57,315 nucleotides of DNA, taken from positions 1 through 57,315 of the forward strand of contig NZ_JAAKZC010000014.1 in NCBI RefSeq assembly GCF_015230015.1, given 5' to 3'. Shown in pieces: positions 37,430-45,894 of this stretch. The first letter of the stretch is position 1; every line of letters starts with the position of its first letter. Under the pieces are notes generated by a model, which made no database searches, was not told the origin of the DNA, and saw nothing but the letters and a program-made list of their open reading frames with translations. Made by a program: the position numbers and the translations under genes. Source of the DNA: Campylobacter concisus. Its GTDB lineage: Bacteria > Campylobacterota > Campylobacteria > Campylobacterales > Campylobacteraceae.

Positions 37430-37900
37430 CTATTTTGTAGCGTTAAAATCAAATTTATAATATCTCGTATCTTGCTTGTCGCTAAGCCTTAAAAGTAGCT
37501 GCCACCTGCCCTCTTTTAGGCTAACGCTCTCGCTTACAAGCTCATTTTCTTGCCATGAGGCGTTTAATGTTTTGTTATCTTTGTTTGTTTGTGGGCGGGT
37601 TAGTAAAATTTCATAGCTAGGGCTTGAAATTTCACCGTTTTTTGGCGTTAAAAGAAATTTAAATTTGCCCTGCAAGCCTTTAAATTCTGGCTCAAATTTA
37701 AGCTCAAATTTCTTATCAAACCTAGCCTCACTCTCTTTTATAAATGTGATGTTTTCATCGACACTTTGGTGACTTTGCATATAAGCACTATCCATCTCGA
37801 CTGGGTTGTTGATCGCAACAACGATGGTTGCGACGCAAGCTAAGATGATAGCTACTATGCTAAGCACGATGCCATAAGGCCAAAAGCTCTTTTTAGCCAT
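37430..37900 (-). CDS. FixH-like cbb3 oxidase accessory protein
   Basis: A 156-residue protein with one N-terminal membrane helix (WPYGIVLSIVAIILACVATIVVA) and a periplasmic beta domain with SEARFDKKFELKFEPEF and LKEGRWQLLLRL. This layout and its place after the ccoNOQP genes fit FixH/CcoH-type proteins, which help assemble cbb3 oxidase. Pairwise similarity in this family is weak, so the call is largely by context. Start overlaps the end of the gene upstream by 8 bases. Confidence 0.6.
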   Translation of the reverse strand: MAKKSFWPYGIVLSIVAIILACVATIVVAINNPVEMDSAYMQSHQSVDENITFIKESEARFDKKFELKFEPEFKGLQGKFKFLLTPKNGEISSPSYEILLTRPQTNKDNKTLNASWQENELVSESVSLKEGRWQLLLRLSDKQDTRYYKFDFNATK

Positions 37901-38462
37901 TTTTTACCTTTTTATAAAAGATGATGAGAATGAAAAATGCGATCAAGCCGTAGATAAAAATTCGCAGGAAATTTAAGGTCGTTTTGTTTGAGCTGCCGAT
38001 ACCGCTTTCTAGCTTTAAATTTAAGCTCCCAGCGATCTGCTCGGCGATATCTGCGTAGCCGTTTAAGATAGCGGCGTTATAGACATCTTTGCCGTTTTTT
38101 GAGACTAAAATGGGGATGATTGTGCCTGATTCTGGATTTACGCTTAAAATTTGCTCCTTGTTAAAGAGCTTTGAAGTGTTTGTATCGCTAAAAATTTCAA
38201 CCTTTTGCTTATCTTTTATGAGCGCTAAGAAGACAAATGGCGAGCTTAAATTTTGCTCTTTAAAAAGCATGCCAAGCTCGCCATCTTTATATACGCCAAC
38301 TACTAAATTTATGCCGCTTTTTTGATAAAGCTCGTCTCCTATCTCATTTAGCTTTTGGCTCACTTTTTGGCTTAAAATTTCATCATCATTGATAACAAAA
38401 TTTGCACCCCAAGCCAAATTTTGCCAGAACAAAATGATAAAAATGAGTGCAAATTTCTTCAA
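37893..38462 (-). CDS. TPM-domain-like exported membrane protein
   Basis: A 189-residue protein beginning with a Sec-type signal (KKFALIFIILFWQNLAWGA), a central domain (about 25-150) resembling TPM (YgcG-like) domains: LNEIGDELYQKSGINLVVGVYKDGEL, and a C-terminal helix (about 162-180) ending KKVKNG. I take the TTG at 38462, which gives a clean signal peptide and has TAGG upstream; a GTG at 38510 would overlap the small gene before it and spoil the signal. Its position in the cbb3 operon suggests a role in oxidase assembly or quality control, but that is inference. Confidence 0.55.
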   Translation of the reverse strand: MKKFALIFIILFWQNLAWGANFVINDDEILSQKVSQKLNEIGDELYQKSGINLVVGVYKDGELGMLFKEQNLSSPFVFLALIKDKQKVEIFSDTNTSKLFNKEQILSVNPESGTIIPILVSKNGKDVYNAAILNGYADIAEQIAGSLNLKLESGIGSSNKTTLNFLRIFIYGLIAFFILIIFYKKVKNG

Positions 38463-38464
38463 AT

Positions 38465-38566
38465 TTAGCCTACAAAGAGGTGATTTGGTGTAAGCACTGA
38501 CCACGCACAAATGGCGCCTGCGACGATTATTAGCAGGATAATGGCTTTTTCTATTATGCCTAGCAT
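38465..38566 (-). CDS. 33-residue single-helix membrane peptide in the cbb3 operon
   Basis: A small gene below usual ORF cut-offs. The ATG (38566) overlaps the DUF4006 stop (TGATG) and follows a strong AAAGGAGAAGTG. The product begins MLGIIEK, has a hydrophobic helix over residues 8-25 (AIILLIIVAGAICAW) and ends NHLFVG. The next gene starts 2 bases after its stop, so it fills the gap between two operon genes exactly. It could be a small oxidase subunit or assembly peptide. Similar very short hydrophobic subunits are known in cbb3 oxidases (CcoM, CcoQ), but homology was not tested. Confidence 0.65.
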   Translation of the reverse strand: MLGIIEKAIILLIIVAGAICAWSVLTPNHLFVG

Positions 38567-38781
38567 CACTTCTCCTTTACAATGACATGTTTAGCGTTAT
38601 CTACGCTCTTCATCTCGATGCTAGCTGCATCTTTTAGTGAGTAAGGCTTGGTTGCGACCTCTTTTTGCAAGCCGATGCCAACGTAAGTAAGCACTGCTAG
38701 GATAGAGAGCAAAAGCACCACCGCTATTAAAAACCCGCTAATGCCATTTAAGGCAAAGATGTTTCTATTTTTATTTTCCAT
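38566..38781 (-). CDS. DUF4006-family small membrane protein
   Basis: A 71-residue protein: N-terminal polar stretch (MENKNRNIFALNGISG), one membrane helix (about 17-37, FLIAVVLLLSILAVLTYVGIGL) and a polar tail (KPYSLKDAASIEMKSV). I recognise the pattern of the Campylobacter protein after ccoP (Cj1486c, DUF4006). Its start abuts the ccoP stop. Function unknown; association with cbb3 oxidase is positional. Confidence 0.75.
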   Translation of the reverse strand: MENKNRNIFALNGISGFLIAVVLLLSILAVLTYVGIGLQKEVATKPYSLKDAASIEMKSVDNAKHVIVKEK

Positions 38782-39644
38782 TATTCGCCCTTTGATAGCG
38801 ATATGACGTACTCGCCAACTGCGCTTTGCTGGATCTCGTTTAGCCTGCCATCATTAAATTTAGGCATAGTGCCGATCGCTCCTTTTTTGCCGCGATTTAG
38901 CACGTCAGCCACAAAACCGGCCGAGCCATATTTGCTAAGATCAACCGACATGCCATCCATGCCCTTGCCATCTTCGCCGTGACACGACGCACAAGCTGCA
39001 TAAAGCTCTTTGCCAGTGGCTACTAAATTTTCATTTTTAGTGCTTTTTATAGCGCTTATCTCTTTAGCTACGTATGCTGCGATCGCCTTTGCGCCATCAG
39101 CGTCAGCTAAACCTGCTGGCATCTCACCCATAGGATAATCAAGCCCTTTTGAGCCATTAAGTATAGTCTCAACTATGCCTTTTTCGCTACCCCAAATTTG
39201 TAAATTTGCAGCCTTGCCGCCTATGCCATCGCCTGTTATGCCGTGACATGCTGAACACTGCACGAGATATATGCTCTCGCCCATAGCGTGAAGCGTCTCT
39301 TTGCTTGGATTTGCATACTCTTTTTCAAATTTGGCATTTGCTTCCTTAACCTCTTTGTTATACTCGCCGATTTGTGAGTAAGAATTTAAAGGATAGCCAA
39401 GTAAATAGTACCAAATAGCCCAAATAAGCGTTAATAGAAAAACAACTGCCCAGCCAAATGGGACTGGATTTTTGTATTCTCCTATGCCGTCCCAGTTGTG
39501 CTCGCTAAGCTCAACGCTCTCATCTTTTTTAACCTTCATCTGCCCAACATACCTACCAGCTACAACGATGGTAAGCACGATGATTAGAGCCGCTCCTATT
39601 AGAGCTAGTAAATTTACATTATCTTCTAAATTTAGCCATTGCAT
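38781..39644 (-). CDS. ccoP: cbb3-type cytochrome c oxidase diheme subunit CcoP
   Basis: A 287-residue subunit that carries electrons to the catalytic subunit. Two membrane helices (about 10-28 and 62-82) and an N-terminal FixP-type domain (EYKNPVPFGWAVVFLLTLIW) are followed by two cytochrome c domains with CSACH (about 130) and CASCH (about 217), with Met ligands in MGEMPAGL and GTMPKF. Start overlaps the ccoQ stop by 13 bases. Complete, as in other epsilonproteobacteria. Confidence 0.95.
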   Translation of the reverse strand: MQWLNLEDNVNLLALIGAALIIVLTIVVAGRYVGQMKVKKDESVELSEHNWDGIGEYKNPVPFGWAVVFLLTLIWAIWYYLLGYPLNSYSQIGEYNKEVKEANAKFEKEYANPSKETLHAMGESIYLVQCSACHGITGDGIGGKAANLQIWGSEKGIVETILNGSKGLDYPMGEMPAGLADADGAKAIAAYVAKEISAIKSTKNENLVATGKELYAACASCHGEDGKGMDGMSVDLSKYGSAGFVADVLNRGKKGAIGTMPKFNDGRLNEIQQSAVGEYVISLSKGE

Positions 39645-39844
39645 ACGCTCTCCTTTGTAGCCTTACGCTCTAAAATTTCGCCACCGATCTCATCGTTAAG
39701 CGCTAGTTTTGAGTATTTCTCGTAGTTTCTTCTGCCAGTTTTTTCGCTCTTATAAAGATGAAAAAAGTAGGCATACAAAGTGATCGCCAAAAATGCCGTC
39801 AAGAAAAAATAGCCATAAGCTTGAAACTCTCTAATGTTTTCCAT
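39632..39844 (-). CDS. ccoQ: cbb3 oxidase small subunit CcoQ
   Basis: A 70-residue single-helix protein (helix about 9-27, AYGYFFLTAFLAITLYAYFFHLY) followed by a basic, charged tail (KSEKTGRRNYEKYSKLALND), the CcoQ/FixQ form that stabilises the oxidase. Located between ccoO and ccoP, with GGAG-type signal GAGCGAGAG before its ATG. The overlap with ccoP suggests coupled translation. Confidence 0.88.
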   Translation of the reverse strand: MENIREFQAYGYFFLTAFLAITLYAYFFHLYKSEKTGRRNYEKYSKLALNDEIGGEILERKATKESVCNG

Positions 39845-39853
39845 CTCTCGCTC

Positions 39854-40522
39854 CTACTTTAGGCTGTTTAGATAAGCGATAAGTGCTACGATCTGGCGAA
39901 TTTCACCTTTTGCAAAAGCACTTTTTACCTGCTCATCTTTCATATTTTCAACGATAGCTGCAGCCTCAGCCTTGACGTTAGCATTAGTCTGCTCTAGCGT
40001 GCCAAGTGCTGGCATATCTTTTTCGTCATAAGGCGTATTAAAGACCTTTTTAACAGTTAGGGCTTCAGCGTATGCAGTCTCGATATCAGCATTTTTCTTA
40101 AATAAAAATGGATATGCTGGCATAATCGAGCCTGGCACTACTGAGGCTGGATTTAGCATGTGATTTTCATGCCAGTCAGTCGTTCTATAGTTGCCCACAC
40201 GCATAAGATCTGGTCCTGTTCTTTTTGAGCCCCAAAGGTGCGGACGATCATATGCAAACTCGCCACTTAGCGAATACATACCGTATCTATCGGTCTCTGC
40301 TTTAAACGGACGGATCATTTGAGAGTGGCAAGTGTTGCAGCCATTTTGCATATAGATATTTTTACCAGCTAGCTCCAAAACGGTGTAAGGCTTTGTGCCC
40401 TCAAGCGGTCTAGCTCTGTTTGCAAAGTCTGGCAAAATTTCAACTATGCCAGCGTAAGCGATAACAACAAATACGCAAACCGCAAAAAAGAATGGATTTT
40501 TTTCTAACCAAGCAAACATCAC
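39854..40522 (-). CDS. ccoO: cbb3 oxidase monoheme cytochrome c subunit CcoO
   Basis: A 222-residue membrane-anchored c-type cytochrome with one N-terminal helix (about 10-28). The haem site is GCNTCHSQMIRPF near residue 60, the CcoO signature, with SGEFAYDRPHLWGSKRTGPDL and the Met-ligand region SIMPAYPFL downstream. Start overlaps the ccoN stop (ATGA). Confidence 0.96.
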   Translation of the reverse strand: MMFAWLEKNPFFFAVCVFVVIAYAGIVEILPDFANRARPLEGTKPYTVLELAGKNIYMQNGCNTCHSQMIRPFKAETDRYGMYSLSGEFAYDRPHLWGSKRTGPDLMRVGNYRTTDWHENHMLNPASVVPGSIMPAYPFLFKKNADIETAYAEALTVKKVFNTPYDEKDMPALGTLEQTNANVKAEAAAIVENMKDEQVKSAFAKGEIRQIVALIAYLNSLK

Positions 40523-42009
40523 ATCACCTCCGCACTAGCTTTTGCCCCGCCACCCATTGGCGAAGCGCTTTTTGGCTCTGCTAAGATAGCTTTAGCAGAA
40601 GTTGATTTGTAGATGTTATAAGCAAACATCAAGAAGCCAACTAGATAAAGAAGTCCGCCAATAGCCCTTATATAGTAGTATGGGATAAGCACAACTACCG
40701 TGTCTATAAACGAGTAGAGTAAATTTCCATAGCTATCAGTCGCTCTCCACATCATACCTTGTGTGATACCAGCGATCCACATAGACGCAAAGTATAAAAC
40801 AATACCTGTTGTTTGTATCCAAAACTGAGCTTCCATTAGCGACTTTGAGTAAATTTCACGCTTAAATACACGTGGTGTCATGTGATAAAGCGCTGCCATA
40901 GTCATAAAGCCAACCCAGCCAAGTGCGCCGTCATGAACGTGTCCTGGCACCCAGTCAGTATAGTGAGCTAGGGCATTTACTGATTTAATCGCTAAAATCG
41001 GACCTTCTAGTGTTGAAAACATATAAAATGTTGAAGCTAGAATCATAAATTTAATAAGTGGGCTCTCACGCAGTTGTGTCCATTCACCTTTCATCGTAAG
41101 AAGGATATTTATCGCTGAACCCCATGAAGGAAGTATCAAAACGATAGAAAAGACAGAGCCCATAGTCTGCATCCAATCAGGTGTAGCAGTATATATCAAA
41201 TGGTGACCGCCAGCCCAAAGATAGATAAACATCAGACCCCAAAACGAAAATAGCGATAATTTATATGAAAATATCGGCTGGCCGCTCTCTTTTGGCAAGA
41301 AATAATAAATTTGAGCGATGATAGCCACTGTAAAGACGAATGCAACTGCGTTGTGTCCGTACCACCACTGAACCAAAGCATCGTTTGAGCCAGCGTACAT
41401 AGAGACAGAGTGTAACCATGAGCCATATCCGCTAACAAGTCTTGTTGGAACTTCCATATTATTAAAGAGATATAGCATCGCAACGCCTAAAAATGTAGCG
41501 ATGTAGTACCAAACTGAGATATAAAGTGTCTTTTCACGGCGGATACCAATGAGGCCAAATATACTAACACCCCAAAGCACCCAAACAACAACCACTGCGA
41601 TATCTAGTGGCCACTCAAGCTCGGCGTACTCTTTCGCTGTGCTCTCGCCCATAAAAAGCGTAACAACAGCTAAAATCATAACAAGCATATATAGCCAAAA
41701 GTGAAGCTTGCCAATAAACATCAAAAATGGCGACTCGCTCATCGAGACCTTTAAAACACGCTGTCCGATGTAGTACCAAGTGGCAAAGATGCCTGAGAGC
41801 ATGAAGCCAAAGATGATGCCGTTAGTATGAAGAGGACGCAACCTCCCAAACGCCGAATATTCGCCGGCTATGTAGTTAAGCTCTGGACAGGCCATTTGAA
41901 AAGCTATAACTACGCCAACAACCATGCCTATGATACCAAAGAGTATCGTGGCAAACATAAATAGCTTTGCTACACTATAATCATAGTGTAGTAGCTGAGA
42001 TGGTCGCAT
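40519..42009 (-). CDS. ccoN: cbb3 oxidase catalytic subunit CcoN
   Basis: A 496-residue, 12-helix haem-copper oxidase subunit I that reduces O2 at very low oxygen. Haem and copper ligands are visible: RPLHTNGIIFGF, WWYGHNAVAFVFT, AGGHHLIYTA and HYTDWVPGHVHDGALGW. It is the first gene of ccoN-O-Q-P, follows AGGAGGATATTTT, and has a TAAAAT box about 40 bases upstream. The two-component system lies directly upstream on the same strand. Confidence 0.97.
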   Translation of the reverse strand: MRPSQLLHYDYSVAKLFMFATILFGIIGMVVGVVIAFQMACPELNYIAGEYSAFGRLRPLHTNGIIFGFMLSGIFATWYYIGQRVLKVSMSESPFLMFIGKLHFWLYMLVMILAVVTLFMGESTAKEYAELEWPLDIAVVVVWVLWGVSIFGLIGIRREKTLYISVWYYIATFLGVAMLYLFNNMEVPTRLVSGYGSWLHSVSMYAGSNDALVQWWYGHNAVAFVFTVAIIAQIYYFLPKESGQPIFSYKLSLFSFWGLMFIYLWAGGHHLIYTATPDWMQTMGSVFSIVLILPSWGSAINILLTMKGEWTQLRESPLIKFMILASTFYMFSTLEGPILAIKSVNALAHYTDWVPGHVHDGALGWVGFMTMAALYHMTPRVFKREIYSKSLMEAQFWIQTTGIVLYFASMWIAGITQGMMWRATDSYGNLLYSFIDTVVVLIPYYYIRAIGGLLYLVGFLMFAYNIYKSTSAKAILAEPKSASPMGGGAKASAEVM

Positions 42010-42048
42010 AAAATATCCTCCTAGTTAAATTTATATTAATGATTTGTT

Positions 42049-42054
42049 ATTTTA
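42049..42054 (-). promoter_or_regulatory. Possible -10 box for the cco operon
   Basis: TAAAAT on the minus strand, 40 bases before the ccoN ATG, in the 92-base gap after the response regulator gene. No recognisable FNR box is in this gap. Confidence 0.35.
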
Positions 42055-42101
42055 GAGTATAAGGACTATAAAAAAACTTAATTAATATAAATTCTCTTTA
42101 A

Positions 42102-42785
42102 CTAGGAAAGTCTTCTGTCTATTTTGTAACCAAGTCCTGGGACATTTTTTATAAAGTTGTTGCCAACCTTATCTCTAACACGCTTAACAAAGGTTCTGAT
42201 AGCTGCCTCAGTAACACTCTCACCAACCCAAACGACGCTTTTGATCTCATCATGAAGTACAAGCGTACCAAGTCTTTTTATCAAAAGTGAGATAAATGCA
42301 AGCTCTTTTTTAGTAAGTGAAATTTCAACGCCGTCTCTGATAAGCACGCGTTTGATCTTATTAAAGCTATATCCGTTTGCAACTTGGATGATGTTTGCAG
42401 TTTCTATCTTACTTTTTGCGACATTTTCTATGGTTTTTAAAAGATCATCTGCCATGATAGGTTTTATAAGATACTTATCTACACCAACATCGATCGCCTT
42501 TAACAAAGTCTCTTTTTCGCTATGCGCACTTAGGACGATGACAGGTGTGTCTTTAGAAATTTCCTTGATATATCTTGTCATATCAAGTCCATCACTAATT
42601 GGCATAAATACATCTGTAATTACCATATTTGGGTTGTATTTTTTAAATTTTTTCAAACCTTCATCGCCATTTTGAGCAGTAAAAACTTTCTCAAAATTGT
42701 CACTTAGCACATCGTGCATGATCTTTTTGCTGTCGCTATCGTCTTCGACAAGCAAAACCGTTAGGTTCTTTAAAATTTTATTCAT
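42102..42785 (-). CDS. OmpR-type response regulator
   Basis: A 227-residue regulator: receiver domain (1-120) with acidic pocket VEDD (15-16), phosphoacceptor Asp58 in VITDVFMP, VIVLSAH and the lysine in DKYLIKP; and a C-terminal winged helix (about 135-225) ending RVRDKVGNNFIKNVPGLGYKI. It is coupled to the histidine kinase (8-base overlap). The position before ccoN is conserved in Campylobacter (Cj1491c-like), suggesting control of oxidase genes, but targets cannot be read here. Confidence 0.9.
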   Translation of the reverse strand: MNKILKNLTVLLVEDDSDSKKIMHDVLSDNFEKVFTAQNGDEGLKKFKKYNPNMVITDVFMPISDGLDMTRYIKEISKDTPVIVLSAHSEKETLLKAIDVGVDKYLIKPIMADDLLKTIENVAKSKIETANIIQVANGYSFNKIKRVLIRDGVEISLTKKELAFISLLIKRLGTLVLHDEIKSVVWVGESVTEAAIRTFVKRVRDKVGNNFIKNVPGLGYKIDRRLS

Positions 42786-43518
42786 CTATCTCTCCTTTGT
42801 GTGGTAACTTTATTAAAAAACAGGCCCCATTGTCGCTGTTGCCCGCTGTTATTTCTGCGTTAAATTGATCGATTATTTGCTTTGACATATAAAGTCCTAA
42901 GCCAGTGCCTTTGGCATTTTCTTTGGTGGTAAAATATGGCTTAAATATCTCATCTATCACATTTTTATCTATGCCACCGCCATTATCTTCTACGCTTAGA
43001 TAAGCATATTTTTCATCACTATCGATCTTTATTTTTATATTTTTATCTTCTATCTTTTTTAAATTTAGTGCGTCTTTTGCGTTATTTAGTAAATTTATGA
43101 TGACTTGCATGAGCCTGTTTTTATGACCATAAATTTTAGAATCGCCTAGCACCTCAAGCTCTATACGAATGCCATCTTTTTTCATCACGCCTTTTACGAT
43201 CTGTATCGATGCTCTAGCTGCGTCTGCTAGGCTAAATTCTTGCGAAAGTGTGTTTGGGTTTAAAAACGAGCTAAACTCATCAGCAGTTTCTGACATATAC
43301 TTTATGATCTGCATAGCCCTCTCATAAGAGCCAATAAATTCGCCATCTTCGCTACCTGCGAGCTTTTTCATCTTATATAAAACTAAGCTTAGCTCATTTA
43401 GCGGCTGCTTCCACTGGTGAGTTATATTTGCCATCATCTCGCCCATCATCGCAAGCTTAGCAAGTCTCATACCCTCGCTACTTGAAAGGAATTTTTCATC
43501 TAAATTTAAACTAGGCAT
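42778..43518 (-). CDS. Soluble sensor histidine kinase
   Basis: A 246-residue kinase with no membrane segment and essentially no input domain: only about 16 residues precede the dimerisation helix. His34 in NITHQWKQPLNEL is the phosphorylated residue. The ATPase domain has MQVIINLLNNAKDAL (N box), VEDNGGGID (G1) and GTGLGLYMSK (G2). It must be controlled by a partner, redox state or the adjoining membrane protein. Its start overlaps the TauE/SafE-like gene (8 bases) and its end overlaps the response regulator. Confidence 0.88.
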   Translation of the reverse strand: MPSLNLDEKFLSSSEGMRLAKLAMMGEMMANITHQWKQPLNELSLVLYKMKKLAGSEDGEFIGSYERAMQIIKYMSETADEFSSFLNPNTLSQEFSLADAARASIQIVKGVMKKDGIRIELEVLGDSKIYGHKNRLMQVIINLLNNAKDALNLKKIEDKNIKIKIDSDEKYAYLSVEDNGGGIDKNVIDEIFKPYFTTKENAKGTGLGLYMSKQIIDQFNAEITAGNSDNGACFLIKLPHKGEIDE

Positions 43519-44176
43519 TTGCTCTATATCCTAAAAATGATAGATAAAGTCCGTTTAAGATCATTATGCAAGCTGAGAGCTTAAACATGATCTCTTTAAA
43601 TTTCTCTCTTAGCAAACCAAAAACAAAGCTAGCTAACAGCATCGCTGGTAAGGTGCAAAGCCCAAAAATAAGCATTATTAGCGACGCATCGGCTGCATTT
43701 GCACTTAAAATTCCAAGCGCTAAGAAATAATAGACCACGCCACAAGGCAAAAGCCCATTTAAAAAGCCAAGTAGCAAGAAATTTGCTAAATTTCTCTTTT
43801 GCACGCTTATTTTTGCCATTTTTACTATAAATTTAAGTGCTTTTTCGCTCTCTATAAATTTTAAAAGCTCACCCCTAAAAAGCAATGCGATGCCAATAAA
43901 TGCGATCACTAGGCCTACTATGAAAAATATAACACCTCTTGCTTGCAATCCAAAGCTAATGACCGCTCCAAAAGCGCCAAATAACGCGCCCAAAGCCACA
44001 TAAGCAAAAATTCTAGCTAGGTTATAAAGCGTGCTTAGCATTAAAATTTTACTCTTACTTTTGCCTTTAAAAAATAGAGCTTGCAAGCCCAAAAACCCGC
44101 TACACATCCCGACACAATGACTAAAGCTGCTCATAAAAGCAACCGCGATGATCGTGTAGAGGCTTATATCTTGCAT
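43511..44176 (-). CDS. TauE/SafE-like (UreH_2) membrane protein
   Basis: A 221-residue protein with six membrane helices. The first contains SHCVGMCSGFLG, the His-Cys metal-binding signature of the UreH_2/cytochrome-oxidase-maturation branch, usually HCxGMCGG (here Ser replaces one Gly). Relatives sit with cbb3 maturation genes and are linked to copper or haem handling. FLNGLLPCGVVYYFLALGI is a second conserved motif with Cys. It lies in carA - this gene - kinase - regulator, each overlapping the next. Confidence 0.78.
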   Translation of the reverse strand: MQDISLYTIIAVAFMSSFSHCVGMCSGFLGLQALFFKGKSKSKILMLSTLYNLARIFAYVALGALFGAFGAVISFGLQARGVIFFIVGLVIAFIGIALLFRGELLKFIESEKALKFIVKMAKISVQKRNLANFLLLGFLNGLLPCGVVYYFLALGILSANAADASLIMLIFGLCTLPAMLLASFVFGLLREKFKEIMFKLSACIMILNGLYLSFLGYRANA

Positions 44177-45294
44177 TATAAAATTTCTAAAAACTGCTTA
44201 AATATATATTTGCTCTCGTTAGGACCGCTGCTTGCTTCTGGGTGATGTTGCACCGAGAAGATCGGATAGTCCTTGTATCTTACACCCTCGATCGTGTTGT
44301 CAAACAAATTTCTATGTGTCACAACCGCTACTTCAGCGATGCTCTCTGGTACGTTGTAGTTGTGATTTTGTGTTGTTATCTCGATCGCTTTTGTTTCTAA
44401 ATTTAAGACTGGATGGTTTGCTCCATGCTGACCAAATTTAAGTTTATATGTCTCGTATCCAAAGGCATTTGAAAGTAGCTGGTGACCAAGGCAGATGCCA
44501 AATATCGGAATCCTAGCCTCTATCATCTTTTTGATCTCGGCGATCTCAGCCTTTAAATTCTTTGGCTCACCTGGGCCATTTGATAAAAATACCCCATTTA
44601 TCTCGCCATTTTTAAATTTTTCTATCAAAACCTCAGCCTTAGTATCGTGTGGTACGACGATAACCTCAAGACCAGTTTCGCATAGCTCATTTAGGATATT
44701 TCTCTTTACACCAAAGTCAAAAACGGCTATCTTTTTGCCGATACTTTTTAGCGGCTTATATGACTTTAAATTTCTATCCCAAGCGCCTTTTTTATGCTCG
44801 TACTCATCCATTGCGCTGACTGTTTTTACATAGTTTATATTTTCTATGCGTCCGCTGCTTTCAAGCCTGCGTTTTAGTTCGTCTTTGTCACTTATCTGCG
44901 TTGAGATGTAGGCCATCAAAGCACCTTCGTCACGTAGCATCTTTGTCAAATATCTAGTATCAACGTCATAAACGCCAAATTTACCCTGCTCTTCAAAAAA
45001 TTTGCCTAAAGACTTTTGCGAGCGGTAGTTTGATGGAATTTCATTGTAGTTTCTCATTATGACGCCACTTGCGTGAATTCTAAGGCTCTCCATATCATCT
45101 TCGTTTATGCCAACGATGCCGATCTCTGGCATAGTAAAGACGATAAACTGACCAGCATAGCTTGGATCGCTCATGATCTCCTCATAGCCAGTCATAGAGG
45201 TATTAAAAACGAGCTCGCCTGCACACTCGCCGTGAGCACCAAAGGCCTTTGCCTCTAAAAAAACGCCGTTTTCAATGTATATATAAGCTTTCAT
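44176..45294 (-). CDS. carA: Carbamoyl-phosphate synthase small subunit CarA
   Basis: A 372-residue glutamine amidotransferase subunit that supplies ammonia to CarB for arginine and pyrimidine synthesis. The N-terminal domain (SMTGYEEIMSDPSYAGQ) is followed by a class I GATase with FLSNGPGEP, the nucleophile in IFGICLGHQLL and the His/Glu in VQHHPEASSGP. It is intact and coupled on both sides: DUF507 stop/carA start and carA stop/next start overlap by one base (TAATG). carB is not adjacent; only a fragment is in this window. Confidence 0.95.
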   Translation of the reverse strand: MKAYIYIENGVFLEAKAFGAHGECAGELVFNTSMTGYEEIMSDPSYAGQFIVFTMPEIGIVGINEDDMESLRIHASGVIMRNYNEIPSNYRSQKSLGKFFEEQGKFGVYDVDTRYLTKMLRDEGALMAYISTQISDKDELKRRLESSGRIENINYVKTVSAMDEYEHKKGAWDRNLKSYKPLKSIGKKIAVFDFGVKRNILNELCETGLEVIVVPHDTKAEVLIEKFKNGEINGVFLSNGPGEPKNLKAEIAEIKKMIEARIPIFGICLGHQLLSNAFGYETYKLKFGQHGANHPVLNLETKAIEITTQNHNYNVPESIAEVAVVTHRNLFDNTIEGVRYKDYPIFSVQHHPEASSGPNESKYIFKQFLEIL

Positions 45295-45845
45295 TAAAGC
45301 ATTCCTCTTTTTTTAAGCTCATCTTGATATAAACGCTCAAAAATCAGGTCGTATTCATCAGTTCCTGGGATAAGTTTGCGTTTGTAGTTTTGCATCATCT
45401 CATAGACGCTATCTTCTATCTTCTCATAGCTCTTTAGATACTCATCTATCGAGCCATATATCACGTTTTTTACGCGGTTTTCAGATACGCTATAATCAAC
45501 CAACCCGCTCTTCCAAATAGTTTCAAGTATCTTGTGGGCGACATTGCTAAATCTATCTTCGTGAGTTAAAATGACGTCAAATTCGCCAGCAAGTTTCTTT
45601 TTAACGAGCCAAAACATATTTTTGCGGTCGATTTGCATCGTTTGCATCTCGTCCTCGTTTTTTTCTAAAAGCTCATTTACTCGCTCATCTAGCGCTCTTT
45701 CTTTTTGAACGTCGGTAGTTAAAATTTCACTTGCTTTTGCTACGATTGGCTCAATACCTTTGTTTAACTTTACAAAACCACAGTTTAAAAGATCTATTGC
45801 TATTTTATGTGAGACATAAGGTACGTGTGGAAGTTTTATACGCAT
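45294..45845 (-). CDS. DUF507-family protein
   Basis: A 183-residue soluble, helix-rich acidic protein: MRIKLPHVPYVSHKIAIDLLNCGFVKL, VNELLEKNEDEMQTMQ and FWLVKKKLAGEFDVILTHEDRFSNVAHKIL. I recognise the epsilonproteobacterial DUF507 protein found upstream of carA (Cj1495c in C. jejuni). No catalytic motif is apparent. First gene of the carA unit. Confidence 0.8.
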   Translation of the reverse strand: MRIKLPHVPYVSHKIAIDLLNCGFVKLNKGIEPIVAKASEILTTDVQKERALDERVNELLEKNEDEMQTMQIDRKNMFWLVKKKLAGEFDVILTHEDRFSNVAHKILETIWKSGLVDYSVSENRVKNVIYGSIDEYLKSYEKIEDSVYEMMQNYKRKLIPGTDEYDLIFERLYQDELKKRGML

Positions 45846-45894
45846 TTTAAACCTTTAAATTTTTATGCCATTGTAACTAAATAAAGGTAAAACT

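Noticed and set aside
41232-41483. Same-strand alternate-frame ORF inside ccoN
   Set aside because: Lies fully within a conserved coding frame; composition is that of a frame shadow.
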